39,698 nucleotides of DNA from contig JAQXDZ010000004.1 in assembly GCA_029251085.1 (NCBI GenBank), positions 1 to 39,698 on the forward strand, read 5' to 3'. Positions within the stretch are counted from its first letter, which is position 1. Each line of letters begins with the position of its first letter. Origin of the DNA: Mariniblastus sp. Its GTDB lineage: Bacteria; Planctomycetota; Planctomycetia; Pirellulales; Pirellulaceae. Both the position numbers and the translations under genes were made by a program. Of the stretch, positions 17,111 through 25,617 are shown in pieces. Below the pieces are notes generated by a model. The model ran no database searches. It had not been told where the DNA came from and worked only from the letters and a program-made list of their open reading frames with translations.

Positions 17111-17959
17111 CTAAATTCTCGGGCGACTAATTTTTGATACCATTGCAATCCCAACGCCCTGCAGCGTTAGCGTCGCGGTCATCAGCCAACTGCCTGGCTG
17201 GCTGTTTACAAACCCAACAAACCTCATTTCATCCGACTGCCACATCATCGCGGCCATGAACCAGACCACGCTTATGACTGTCATCGTCGTCAGCCGCCCC
17301 TGCGTGCTCAGAGTTCTTATTTGCCGTGAAATCGCAAGTCGATCGCGAATGGTTTTGCCAACGCCAGCGAGGGTTTCGGCCAGCCCTCCACCCACTTGCC
17401 AATTCACAACGAGCGAAGTCGCTAGGAGTTGAAAAGTTTCGGTTGGGACTCTTTTTTCTAAAAGCTCAAAAGCATCGGCAGGAGAGTCGCCAAGTCTCAG
17501 CCTGGCAACCAATTCGGAAAGCTCTCTTTTCAATGGATTTTCGGTGTAATCTGCCGCCTGGACCAAAGAGGCTTGCAGTGAAGACCCCGCTCCAAGGCTG
17601 GCAACGAGCAGATCAATTGAATCAGCTAATTGGCTCTCAATTTTCGTTAGTCGCGTTTCGTAAAACCAGGCATCTGCCTCAAATCCCATCAACGTTATCG
17701 CAAATGCCAGACCGATAGAAATATTCAAAGGCCAGCTAAACAAGAAAGCCAATACCAAGCCGACAATTAAACCAAGTAAAATCGGAATCGGAAAATGACG
17801 CTGCGCGAATGGCTTCACCGTCACTAAAACCTGTTCCCCACCAATCGTTGGCGCTAACAGGCGATCACTCAACATCTCGCGAATCGCCGCAAGTCGCCAG
17901 TAATAAGCCACCGCACCGATGGCAATCAATAAACCGCCTCCTGTTAAAACGTACGTCAT
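17111..17959 (-). CDS. tadB: Tad inner-membrane platform protein TadB
   Basis: Encodes 282 residues with a T2SSF domain. An N-terminal helix (about 3-20) and a central helix pair (about 58-95) precede the cytoplasmic core (LADSIDLLVASLGAGSSLQASLVQAADYTENPLKRELSELVARLRLGDSPADAFELL, read in parts). The core then has VVNWQVGGGLAETLAGVGKTIRDRLAISRQIRTLSTQGRLTT before two further C-terminal helices. The GGGLAE and RQIRTLSTQGR segments are typical of TadB. It overlaps tadA by ATGA and precedes tadC by 3 bases, the usual A-B-C order of tad loci. Confidence 0.92.
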   Translation of the reverse strand: MTYVLTGGGLLIAIGAVAYYWRLAAIREMLSDRLLAPTIGGEQVLVTVKPFAQRHFPIPILLGLIVGLVLAFLFSWPLNISIGLAFAITLMGFEADAWFYETRLTKIESQLADSIDLLVASLGAGSSLQASLVQAADYTENPLKRELSELVARLRLGDSPADAFELLEKRVPTETFQLLATSLVVNWQVGGGLAETLAGVGKTIRDRLAISRQIRTLSTQGRLTTMTVISVVWFMAAMMWQSDEMRFVGFVNSQPGSWLMTATLTLQGVGIAMVSKISRPRI

Positions 17960-19377
17960 TGAGCATCTCTTTCAAAAAACTTTTGATTTGAGATTTCAAT
18001 TCCGCGAGCCGCCAATTCATTGGAAATCCTTGGCACGATCCCAGTCGCTTCAAACCGACCAGTGATTCTGTTTTCTTCTTTCCCAATTTGTTTGAAGACG
18101 TAAATATCTTGCAATTGAGGTGTTTGACCTTCCAAGCCCACGACCTCGGCAATGCGCTCAATGCGACGTGTACCATCTTCGTATCGGCGAACGTGGACAA
18201 CCATACTTATCGCTGAGACTGCCTGTTCTCGAATCGCCCGTGAGGGAAGATCCATACCAGCCATCATGACCATTGTCTCAAGCCTTGCAAAAGCGTCTCT
18301 CGGGCTATTGGCGTGGATAGTAGTCAAACTCCCATCGTGCCCGGTGTTCATAGCTTGCAGCATATCCAGGGCTTCCCCTGCTCTGACTTCCCCCATGACA
18401 ATTCGGTCGGGGCGCATTCTCAATGCATTCACCACCAAATCTCGCTGCGAAATCTGGCCTTGGCCTTCGACATTTGCTGCCCGCGTCTCCATTCGAATAA
18501 CGTTGTCTTGTCCCAACATTAATTCGGCGGCATCTTCAATCGTGATGATTCTTTCTTGAGGAGGAATTGACTCCGAAACGGCCCCCAACAAGGTCGATTT
18601 CCCGCTCCCAGTGCCGCCAGAAATCAGGATATTTTTTCGACTCACAACACACAATTCGAGAAACTTAAGCATCTGTTCCGAAAACATACCCAGCCGAACT
18701 AAATTTTCGCTCGTCAAACGCCTTCGTCCAAACCTCCGAATAGACAAGGTCGGCCCATCCAACGTGACAGGAGGTAAAGTCGCGTTAACACGGCTTCCGT
18801 CTGGAAGCCTCGCATCCACCATCGGAGAGGAGGTGTCAATTCTTCTCCCAACTCTGGCGGCAATCCGGGTGATGATTCGCACCAAGTGTTCCTCATCTCG
18901 GAATCGAATATCGGTTGGCTCGAGAACGCCAAATCGCTCTACATAGACGGTGTCGAACCGGTTTACCAAAATATCTGATATCGCGGGGTCTCCCATCAGC
19001 GGGGCAAGCGGACCACTTCCGAGGGCCTCTTCGAGCAACTCATCAGCCAGCCGAATTCGCTCTGATTGATTCAGCGGAATATCTTCTGTTTCCAGTACTC
19101 CAGCGACAAACTCTTCGACATACTGTTTCAGTTCATCGTCCGGGCGGATTAGCATGCCGGCGTTGTTCAAGTCGTCAATCAACCGCTCGTGCAGCCCACC
19201 TTTAATTGACTGGTACTCCAGCTTTTTACTGGCCCTTTGTTCAAGCGCTGCGGCTCCCAATGAAACATTGGTTGAGTCAGATGTTGGTTGGCCGTTAGAC
19301 GGCTTTTTTAATAACCGATCTTGAGGCACCTTGATCGTTTTTTTTTTCAATATGGCCCGAATCGAACGCTTGGTCAT
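17956..19377 (-). CDS. tadA: Tad pilus assembly ATPase TadA/CpaF
   Basis: Cytoplasmic secretion ATPase that powers pilus extension and possibly retraction. Encodes 473 residues. A basic, variable N-terminus of about 50 residues is followed by the CpaF N-domain (to about 200), with MGDPAISDILVN and DARLPDGSRVNATLPP. The RecA-like core has Walker A GGTGSGKS (254-261), the Asp box ITIEDAAEL, Walker B MRPDRIVMGEVRAGEA, and the His box GHDGSLTTIHANSPRDA. All catalytic motifs are intact. It overlaps tadB by ATGA, and its ATG shares one base with the tadZ stop (TAATG). Confidence 0.95.
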   Translation of the reverse strand: MTKRSIRAILKKKTIKVPQDRLLKKPSNGQPTSDSTNVSLGAAALEQRASKKLEYQSIKGGLHERLIDDLNNAGMLIRPDDELKQYVEEFVAGVLETEDIPLNQSERIRLADELLEEALGSGPLAPLMGDPAISDILVNRFDTVYVERFGVLEPTDIRFRDEEHLVRIITRIAARVGRRIDTSSPMVDARLPDGSRVNATLPPVTLDGPTLSIRRFGRRRLTSENLVRLGMFSEQMLKFLELCVVSRKNILISGGTGSGKSTLLGAVSESIPPQERIITIEDAAELMLGQDNVIRMETRAANVEGQGQISQRDLVVNALRMRPDRIVMGEVRAGEALDMLQAMNTGHDGSLTTIHANSPRDAFARLETMVMMAGMDLPSRAIREQAVSAISMVVHVRRYEDGTRRIERIAEVVGLEGQTPQLQDIYVFKQIGKEENRITGRFEATGIVPRISNELAARGIEISNQKFFERDAQ

Positions 19378-20621
19378 TACACGCCTTCCCGATCGTTAGT
19401 CGATCGCATTTCGGAGCTAAATCTATCTGGTTCGCTGTTAGTCTCATAGCCCGTAGAATAGCCGGTCGACTCACTCTTCTGAGCATCGCTCTCGATTGAC
19501 TCTACGATTTGATTCAGCGCTTTAAACGACTTGTTCCAGCGAAATTTCGAACTCAACAACGGCTGCCCTACATTGGCTGCCAGAACGAACTTCTTATCCC
19601 ATGGAATTACATGATCAACGTTCTGTCCAACGTATCTCTCGACCTCAGCCAAGCTAGGCGAACCCGCGTAAGACGAAAATCGATTGAGAACGAATCTTCG
19701 TTTTTGCTCGTCAAATCCGACATCCTCAAGTAGTTGGAAAAAACCACGCACGGTTTTTAATGTAGGAACTACATTCTCGGCCACGATGTAAGCGGAGTCA
19801 CTTAGATCGAGAATCGCCATGATTGTTCGGTCAAACAGTGGAAAAGTATCAATGATTACATAATCGTAGGTACGCCGCGCGAGCAGCAATATGCGAGCAA
19901 CAAATTCATCGTCTATTTCAGCAGCCTCAACGGCACTCTGGGGGGCTGCCATTAAATGCAAACCGGATTGATGAACAGTTGTCAATTCTCGAAAAAGTTG
20001 GTCATCCAACCGCTCTCGCTGGTTCCACGCATCAGCAATCGTTGCGTGAGGCTCCAAATTCAAATGGGCAGCACAAACTCCCATCTGCAGCGAGCCATCG
20101 ACAAGCAAGACCTTTTCCGGGTGACGCTGAGCCAACTCGACCGCGGCGTTGACGGCACACGTGCTTTTCCCAACCCCGCCCTTGTTACTAACAAAACTAA
20201 CCAACGTTCCGTGACTCGCCTTTTTGTCCCGGCGGTTATCCAAACGCCGATTCAGTAATTCTCTCAAATCCGTATTAGAGATTGGTCTGCGAATAAAATC
20301 TTCAACGCCGATTTGAAGGGCATTCAACATCATATTAGATCCGCCCCCCGACACACCTTCCATTTGGCAAATGCCGACGACCGTGATGTCCGGAGCAACA
20401 GCAATACACTCTTCAATCGTTGTTTTTGCTGCCTCTAAATCTTCGTCTAATTGAACCATCAGGAGGGAAGGCTGGAATGCCGCCGCCGAATTAATCGTAT
20501 CCTTGAGCTCATCGCGATAATGAAACACAGGCACTACACCGCTTAATTCGGCGAGAATTTGATCGAATTCAAAATCGATTTCTCGATCTGTGCGATGGAC
20601 AAGAATTTGTGGCCTACTCAT
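19377..20621 (-). CDS. tadZ: Tad pilus localisation protein TadZ/CpaE
   Basis: Encodes 414 residues from ATG 20621. An N-terminal receiver-like domain of about 130 residues has degenerate acidic residues. It is followed by a MinD/ParA-type ATPase domain with the deviant Walker A KGGVGKST (147-154). LLVDGSLQMG and YVIIDTFPLFDRTIMAILDLSD are the next two ATPase segments. TadZ/CpaE marks the site of pilus assembly, usually at a pole, and recruits TadA. ATG 20621 is preferred to the in-frame TTG at 20627: GGAGGG lies 6 bases before it, and it gives an 8-base overlap (ATGAGTAG) with rcpC. The C-terminal 30 residues are Ser/Thr/Glu-rich. Confidence 0.92.
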   Translation of the reverse strand: MSRPQILVHRTDREIDFEFDQILAELSGVVPVFHYRDELKDTINSAAAFQPSLLMVQLDEDLEAAKTTIEECIAVAPDITVVGICQMEGVSGGGSNMMLNALQIGVEDFIRRPISNTDLRELLNRRLDNRRDKKASHGTLVSFVSNKGGVGKSTCAVNAAVELAQRHPEKVLLVDGSLQMGVCAAHLNLEPHATIADAWNQRERLDDQLFRELTTVHQSGLHLMAAPQSAVEAAEIDDEFVARILLLARRTYDYVIIDTFPLFDRTIMAILDLSDSAYIVAENVVPTLKTVRGFFQLLEDVGFDEQKRRFVLNRFSSYAGSPSLAEVERYVGQNVDHVIPWDKKFVLAANVGQPLLSSKFRWNKSFKALNQIVESIESDAQKSESTGYSTGYETNSEPDRFSSEMRSTNDREGV

Positions 20622-22650
20622 CGTCAACCCTCCGAAACGCTTTCGCTGTTTTTTGTCCGCCGACGATCAATTCAGTCACCACAATCTTACTCAGAGGATA
20701 AATATCCGATTTTAGCTTGCTGGCCCCATCCGAACGGTTCCCAGATTCTTCCGGGGAATTCACCTGATCTGGCCGGGCAATTGCGACCAACTCGGCTTCT
20801 AAAATCAATGATTTAGATAGATTCGTGACTTCATCGACCCGAACCGCTAACACGAATTGCCCATCCTGTTTACGCACGACTAAGGCGTTATTTGCGACAA
20901 CTTGATTGTAGGCTTGTCGGTTCCCAGAGGCCAACAATGCATCTGACAACTCAATCCCAGCAAGTGAATTTCTGAGATCGACGATGGAAGATTCGATTAA
21001 ATCGACTCGATCTCCCATCACGAGATCATTTAACCCTTTGATCGAATCTGAGTTGATTGAAACTGCCATCATTCCCGCTGGAATTCCCGCCGACACACTG
21101 GGGCGAGACCCTTTTTTACAAAGTAAGGTCTCGTCGATAACCTGACCAGGTTCGATTTCGCAAGACGCAACTCTTCCAATCCAGGGCGATTGAGATCCGT
21201 CCACCAAATCAGCAATCTTGAGTTGTTGAAAGGGCGTGATCAACTTCAACGCACTGTTTGCAGGCAATAGATCTTCCTCTTGGATGAGGTGGCCTTTTTC
21301 AAGCTCCTTGGCGGCATAACGTCCGACCCAGAGGGAGTTGTTGGAAGCAACCAGATCTGAAATAGTGATTGCCTGATACGGTGTAACGTCTCGAACTAAA
21401 CTCCCGGCGGCCAGAACGTCATTTTCGACCAACGGATGCCCCGCCTCAATGTCTCGGGCGGCAACGGCATTGATAAACTTACTGTCTCGCCCAACGAGCA
21501 TATCGGGGGTGATTGTCTGAAACGCTGCTACTTTTTCAACGAGGCTCCCGTCAGGCAAGAAGTCCGCCGGGTTAAAAATGTAGCCCGGTTCAATATCATG
21601 AGAAACGGTCTTTCCAATCAGGTCGTTTGCGTTCGGGATCCAGTTGTCATCCGCAAGCCCGGGCTTGAAATAGTAACGCCTAAGTTCGTTGCTTAGAGGT
21701 TCCGCCAAATCGCTGGCCTTGATTTTTGTAAATGCTTTGATTTCAACTGAATTGGCCGGAAACGAAACCAAGTCATCAAGGTTAATTTTCGCTACCTTCG
21801 CCTCTACCTCGGATGCCTGTCCGCTTTGCGCGACCATATGTATTTTCAATTCATCGCCAAGTGCTTGCGTCAAGGGAATTGCCTCTTCTGGATCGATGGC
21901 AATCGCAACCCTTTCGTCGCGTTGGTCTTTGGAACCTCTGCCAGAACCGGTGGCGTTGCTTAACTCAAGTCCCCCCTGAGTTGTCATTGAGCGATCGGTG
22001 GTTAACGCCACCATCGTGCCACCTTTGACTAATAAACGAATGCCATCCACTGGGATGGGCTTATTGCCTCTGACTTTTATCCCACCCATCAACAACCCGT
22101 ATTCCGTGGTCGATTCCTGCGACGCTTTGGGCAACGATGCGATCAAATCGAAACGATCGCCTTGCTTTAAAAACCTAAGTCCCGGGATCTTTTCGACATC
22201 AAGAAAAAATCCTTGCTTTCCCTCGGGGACACCTGCAACGATTCCAGTAGAACTTCCTTTGGGGAGAAAATCCGATTTTTTAAAGACAAAGTCTTTTCCT
22301 TTGTCACGCGCCATGACCCGATTGATAATTTGGTCCATACTGGTAACCCATTCCGGATTATTCTCAACCGTCTCTTTGGGAAGCCAAAAATAACTTTCGT
22401 CGGCTAATTCCCGATCGTAAACATCTTCTCGGCGGACCTTTTCAAACGCTTTGAGCGACATCAGCGTCCGCGGAACAGCAACAAGTCCCTTGCGAGAGGG
22501 CTTGCTCGTTACTTTGCCAGTTCCAGATGGCAACCACCCCATTGAATTGGCCACTCCATACAAAACCAAACCAAGGCCAGCGACAATTAAAGTCGACAGC
22601 AGCAATTTTGGTAATGCACTAGAGGATGAAGGTTGTCGGCGGTTTGACAT
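20614..22650 (-). CDS. rcpC: RcpC/CpaB pilus protein with duplicated domains and several SAF-like repeats
   Basis: Encodes 678 residues from ATG 22650 (an in-frame TTG lies at 22656). CpaB/RcpC proteins are usually 250-350 residues. An N-terminal membrane helix (about 18-38) is followed by an SAF-like unit (about 57-130), then a first RcpC-type domain (from about 136; AGVPEGKQGFFLDVEKIPGL, GDRFDLIASL). Four more SAF-like units follow at about 300-365, 371-413, 419-461 and 467-511. They share the pattern 'pFQ.I...DLV....WVGR.A...IE.GH.I.E.DLLP.gS'. A second RcpC-type domain follows (from about 518; AGIPAGMMAVSINSDSIKGL, GDRVDLIES). The protein sits in the periplasm and is thought to gate or stabilise the secretin. 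It is first in the operon after the pilin terminator. Confidence 0.88.
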   Translation of the reverse strand: MSNRRQPSSSSALPKLLLSTLIVAGLGLVLYGVANSMGWLPSGTGKVTSKPSRKGLVAVPRTLMSLKAFEKVRREDVYDRELADESYFWLPKETVENNPEWVTSMDQIINRVMARDKGKDFVFKKSDFLPKGSSTGIVAGVPEGKQGFFLDVEKIPGLRFLKQGDRFDLIASLPKASQESTTEYGLLMGGIKVRGNKPIPVDGIRLLVKGGTMVALTTDRSMTTQGGLELSNATGSGRGSKDQRDERVAIAIDPEEAIPLTQALGDELKIHMVAQSGQASEVEAKVAKINLDDLVSFPANSVEIKAFTKIKASDLAEPLSNELRRYYFKPGLADDNWIPNANDLIGKTVSHDIEPGYIFNPADFLPDGSLVEKVAAFQTITPDMLVGRDSKFINAVAARDIEAGHPLVENDVLAAGSLVRDVTPYQAITISDLVASNNSLWVGRYAAKELEKGHLIQEEDLLPANSALKLITPFQQLKIADLVDGSQSPWIGRVASCEIEPGQVIDETLLCKKGSRPSVSAGIPAGMMAVSINSDSIKGLNDLVMGDRVDLIESSIVDLRNSLAGIELSDALLASGNRQAYNQVVANNALVVRKQDGQFVLAVRVDEVTNLSKSLILEAELVAIARPDQVNSPEESGNRSDGASKLKSDIYPLSKIVVTELIVGGQKTAKAFRRVDDE

Positions 22651-22714
22651 ATTCAAGTTCCAATCGCGGCTTATTTTACGTCAGTGGTGATTTGTAAATG
22701 AATCAAGCGATAAA

Positions 22715-22746
22715 AAGCCAAACCGCCTTTAAAAACGGTTTGGCTT
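22715..22746 (-). terminator. Rho-independent terminator after the Flp pilin gene
   Basis: AAGCCAAACCG (22715-22725) and CGGTTTGGCTT (22736-22746) form a perfect 11-bp stem with a 10-nt loop. On the minus strand the stem is followed by a run of T (22715 downward). It sits 58 bases after the pilin stop and before rcpC, so most transcripts should stop here. Partial read-through would give much more pilin than machinery. Confidence 0.8.
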
Positions 22747-22804
22747 CAGTTTGTCCAGCTTTAATTAAGCATAGCTTACGCAGCTTAACAGGCTGATTTT
22801 CAAC

Positions 22805-23167
22805 TTATTCACCGACGAAGGAATCAGCGCCGTTGCCAGCTGTGTTAAAGTCATACACAACGTTGTTGTCCATTTCACCGGGGGTTGTATTTCCAGTGAT
22901 GTCAGCCCAAGTAACTCCACCCGTTGCAATAAGTGCAGTGCCGGCCGTGTTCTTGTCAAAACCAGCGTACTCACCCGTAACGATGGCGAGGTTGTCTTCG
23001 GTGTGAGCACCGGGAAGCATACCTGCACCAATTGCATACTGATCTGCTACTTTGTGACCGAAAACAGAAACGGCTACTAAAGAGATCAATGCAACTGCAG
23101 CAACAATGATGATGTACTCAACCAAACCTTGTCCGCGACGACTTCTTCTCTTCATACTCAAACTCAT
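22805..23167 (-). CDS. flp: Flp-type major pilin precursor
   Basis: Encodes 120 residues. A short basic leader (MKRRSRRG) ends at Gly12, the prepilin peptidase site. The mature protein starts QGLVEYIIIVAAVALISLVAVSVFG, with Glu at +5 and Tyr at +6, the defining Flp motif. The mature part is about 108 residues, longer than the usual 50-70. The extra portion after the helix is polar and rich in Gly, Thr and Asn, and could be a surface domain. GGAGA lies 7-8 bases before ATG 23167. It is the first gene of the tad locus, followed by a strong terminator and preceded by a candidate sigma-54 promoter. Confidence 0.92.
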   Translation of the reverse strand: MSLSMKRRSRRGQGLVEYIIIVAAVALISLVAVSVFGHKVADQYAIGAGMLPGAHTEDNLAIVTGEYAGFDKNTAGTALIATGGVTWADITGNTTPGEMDNNVVYDFNTAGNGADSFVGE

Positions 23168-23284
23168 GGTCTATCTCCAAAAACGAAAATTAAAAAACAA
23201 AAATAAATTCCACCATCTCCAAAACGCGGCATGTTCTGGTGGGGCACATGCCCTGATTCATCGAAAATCCGTTCAAATTTCGGT

Positions 23285-23301
23285 CGCAAAATGCTGGCCA
23301 A
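23285..23301 (-). promoter_or_regulatory. Candidate sigma-54 (-24/-12) promoter for the Flp pilin
   Basis: On the minus strand the sequence reads TTGGCCAGCATTTTGCG. GG (23299-23298) and GC (23287-23286) are exactly 12 bases apart, and 9 of 12 positions match TGGCACG-N4-TTGCW. The start would fall near 23274, leaving a leader of about 107 bases before the pilin ATG. Short motifs like this can occur by chance, and no activator gene is adjacent. Confidence 0.35.
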
Positions 23302-23515
23302 TCAATCTCCACGGAGCGTCGTAGAAAGGTCGGGGCCGAAACGGACCAAGACAATTCAGGAAAGGATCTCTCGCGGTTCCCAGGACAATGCAAACATCCC
23401 TGAGGGTTGACTGGCATCGCTTGCAAACAATCGCAAGCAAAAAACCGAAGTTTGCGAAACAGTTGTGACGGCGGCCAATGTTGGCACCGAGCGAGTCTGT
23501 GTCCGCAAAATTACT
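23302..23515. other. Rest of the pilin upstream region, no gene seen
   Basis: With the promoter segment, this makes a 348-base gap between the pilin and the cysteine-rich gene. A short inverted repeat, GCTTGC...GCAAGC, occurs near 23408-23427. It has no T-tract on either strand after the stem, so it is not called a terminator. No ORF here has recognisable content. Confidence 0.4.
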
Positions 23516-23950
23516 CTAAACGCGAGGTGGAGCCCGAGGTCGGGCGAAAGAAATACGTGTAGAAACGTAGGCAGATTCCAGCGATTCACAAGATAGATCT
23601 TGCAATGCTTGGTACTTAACAAAGTGGTACAGACTGGCCTGCTCGGCATTGTTAGTCACCAATGACCGACAAATTAAGCACTGACTGCAGTCATGGCTTG
23701 ACCTCGGTTCGGAGGAAGTTACCACCGCCAGATTGACGTCGGCACTTTCAATTGCCTTGCTCTTAACACAGCAACCGCAACTCCCTTTGCTTGACTGCGA
23801 AGCAACCGAAGTTTCAACACAATCCGAAACGTGAAGCAAGCCCGGAAGTTGCCCGGCAATCAGCAAGCCGCATAGGAGCGTTCGAATTGTAATCTGAAGG
23901 GAATTCACGAAGGCTAACTTTTGTGAAGGAGATGCGATTTTCAGTCTCAT
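23516..23950 (-). CDS. Small exported cysteine-rich protein, unknown function
   Basis: Encodes 144 residues. There is a hydrophobic segment (about 22-40, TLLCGLLIAGQLPGLLHV) that could be a signal peptide with a long n-region, or a membrane anchor. Two cysteine clusters follow: GSCGCC (56-61) and HDCSQCLIC (86-94). The C-terminus is Arg/Pro-rich (FARPRAPP). The CxCC plus HDCxxCxxC layout suggests metal binding. It resembles small planctomycete proteins of the DUF2946 sort, which end in a similar Arg/Pro motif, but I am not certain of that assignment. No good Shine-Dalgarno precedes ATG 23950. It is on the same strand as the pilin but 348 bases upstream, so a link to the pilus is unproven. Confidence 0.6.
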   Translation of the reverse strand: MRLKIASPSQKLAFVNSLQITIRTLLCGLLIAGQLPGLLHVSDCVETSVASQSSKGSCGCCVKSKAIESADVNLAVVTSSEPRSSHDCSQCLICRSLVTNNAEQASLYHFVKYQALQDLSCESLESAYVSTRISFARPRAPPRV

Positions 23951-24655
23951 TTGCAGTTTCTAGATTGTCAAGTTGCTTTTTAAAAATTATGCAATCTTGC
24001 TGGCGATCCTTGGAATACGCAAGAAATTCAAAGGCAGTTCACGTACCCAAACACAATCGATTTGCCTCGAAAAACAAAACACCAAACCACCATCCACCCC
24101 CGATAAGGGTGGACACCTGAACCGCGGAAGAAACCAAATGAACGTTTCGTCGCGTTCGATTAGAATCACCCAACTTTGCGATATTAGTCACTGACGAAAA
24201 CGACCATCGGACCAATGTGATAACCTGGGATAAAAATCAAAGTGATGCCACGGCGGCAGCGAATTGGACAAACAATTGCACAGATGAACTCCCAAGCATC
24301 GACCCGCCCTCAAGAAGGTTCACTCAAACGTGCCAAGATTCAGACGTGCCGAGATACCGCTTAGAATGGCTCAGCACTTCTCAATATTCGATCGGTAAAC
24401 CTCGCCACTGTGATTTGAGTAACCTTGGGTAGTTGAGTTTCTGTAGACCAAACTTGCAAACGCCCCTACATCTTCACTGATTGAATAAAATCAGACAAAA
24501 ATTACGGTGGAGTGGACCCCTCCTGCCTATTGGATTTCCGACTCCCCCTAATTAAACTATGGCGGTTTCCCAAGCTGAATTTTGAATTCTGATCTATCAG
24601 TTTAGGCCGCATTCAGCCTACCGCTCCAACTTTTTCCAGCCCCATTGGTTATCAA
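23951..24655. other. 705-base region between divergent genes, no gene seen
   Basis: No ORF here has recognisable content. TCCACCC (24093-24099) and GGGTGGA (24107-24113) form a 7-bp stem with a 7-nt loop, without a T-tract. It lies about 145 bases upstream of the cysteine-rich gene. The region must hold promoters for both flanking genes; I could not assign them. Confidence 0.4.
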
Positions 24656-25237
24656 ATGAACAATCCAAATCTGACTCCTACCAACAAGCCACGTCTGGAA
24701 AATTCTTCTCCCTCGCGACGAACCAACTCGAGATCCGGATCGACCACGCGATTCGGAGTCCTCTTCGCGATGCTCGCTATCGGAGTGGCGGCAATCTACG
24801 GTGGTCGAATATATCTAGACGCTCAAATTCCGAAAGGAAGTGACGATTTTAGAAAAGAAACCGCCGAAAACCCGAGCGCACCAACGGAGGAAAAAGAGAC
24901 AGGTGTTGAAATTATTACGGGGATTTTCAGTGGTTCCAAGCCCTCCAAAGAGACGGTCGAGTTACAAAGTAAGACCGCAGACGAAGTGGAATTTACCTAT
25001 GAAGCGATCGTCAAAATGACCCCTGAGGAACTGGCAAGTAATATTGGTATTCTCTCAAAGCGACTGGTGGAATTACGAGGTAGCCTACCACCATCGATTG
25101 CCGGTGCTAGTGCTGGTGGACCGCCACCCAAGAAGAAGGAAGAAAAGGACGGGGATGCTGAAGAAAAAGTCGTGACCGTTCTCTCACTCGCATTACCACT
25201 AGAAGTCATGCGTCAGATTGCTGAGCAGCGAAAGTAA
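24656..25237 (+). CDS. Membrane-anchored protein of unknown function
   Basis: Encodes 193 residues. A polar, Ser/Arg/Asn-rich N-terminus (1-31) precedes a single membrane helix (about 32-52, FGVLFAMLAIGVAAIYGG), so the protein is probably type II with most of it outside the cytoplasm. An acidic linker (60-85) is followed by a predicted helical region, VEFTYEAIVKMTPEELASNIGILSKRLVELRGSLPP (read in parts), then a low-complexity stretch of Gly/Pro/Lys/Glu (about 145-170). The C-terminal tail is hydrophobic and helical (VVTVLSLALPLEVMRQIAEQ). No family is recognised. It stands alone, with 705 bases before and 380 after, and a weak stem-loop after its stop. Confidence 0.6.
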   Translation: MNNPNLTPTNKPRLENSSPSRRTNSRSGSTTRFGVLFAMLAIGVAAIYGGRIYLDAQIPKGSDDFRKETAENPSAPTEEKETGVEIITGIFSGSKPSKETVELQSKTADEVEFTYEAIVKMTPEELASNIGILSKRLVELRGSLPPSIAGASAGGPPPKKKEEKDGDAEEKVVTVLSLALPLEVMRQIAEQRK

Positions 25238-25299
25238 ACCTAAGCCACGGCAGTCGACTATTAAACTTGCCTTTCGCCTGTATAGCCAAGCAAACGGTT

Positions 25300-25315
25300 G
25301 TTGCCAATTGGCAAC
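25300..25315 (+). terminator. Possible weak terminator after the membrane-anchored protein
   Basis: Perfect 16-base palindrome: GTTGCC, AATT, GGCAAC, followed by TTTAACTTT. It lies 63 bases after the stop at 25237. The stem is only 6 bp and the T-tract is interrupted; a protein-binding palindrome is an alternative. Confidence 0.35.
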
Positions 25316-25617
25316 TTTAACTTTAGAAAAACTGGACTTTCCTGATAGTTGGCTGGCCGCGCTTTCCAAGCGTAAGTCTTTCTGAGATTCGCAAAAACGG
25401 CCAAACACAACTCTCAGCGAAACGTTCGTCCAAAGTACATCGTTTAACAATTCTTAAAATACCGCCCTTAATCTTCTTAGCGCCGCTCTTACAACAATGC
25501 CTTCGTCCGGTTTTCTCGCAGCAAAACCCCTGTAGAATTAATAGTATCGGGAGTCCTTATTGGAAGCCCCGAGCAACCTTCACTCTGTATTCACCAAAAC
25601 TTGGTTGGGAAACATTC
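25316..25617. other. Upstream region of the PVC dehydrogenase gene, no gene seen
   Basis: Together with the palindrome before it, this is a 380-base gap. No ORF or RNA was recognised. The promoter for the dehydrogenase/heme protein pair should lie here but cannot be assigned. Confidence 0.4.

Noticed and set aside
23408..23427. GCTTGC...GCAAGC stem near a run of A
   Set aside because: The stem is 6 bp, and on the strand where the run would read as T it precedes the stem, so it cannot act as a terminator.
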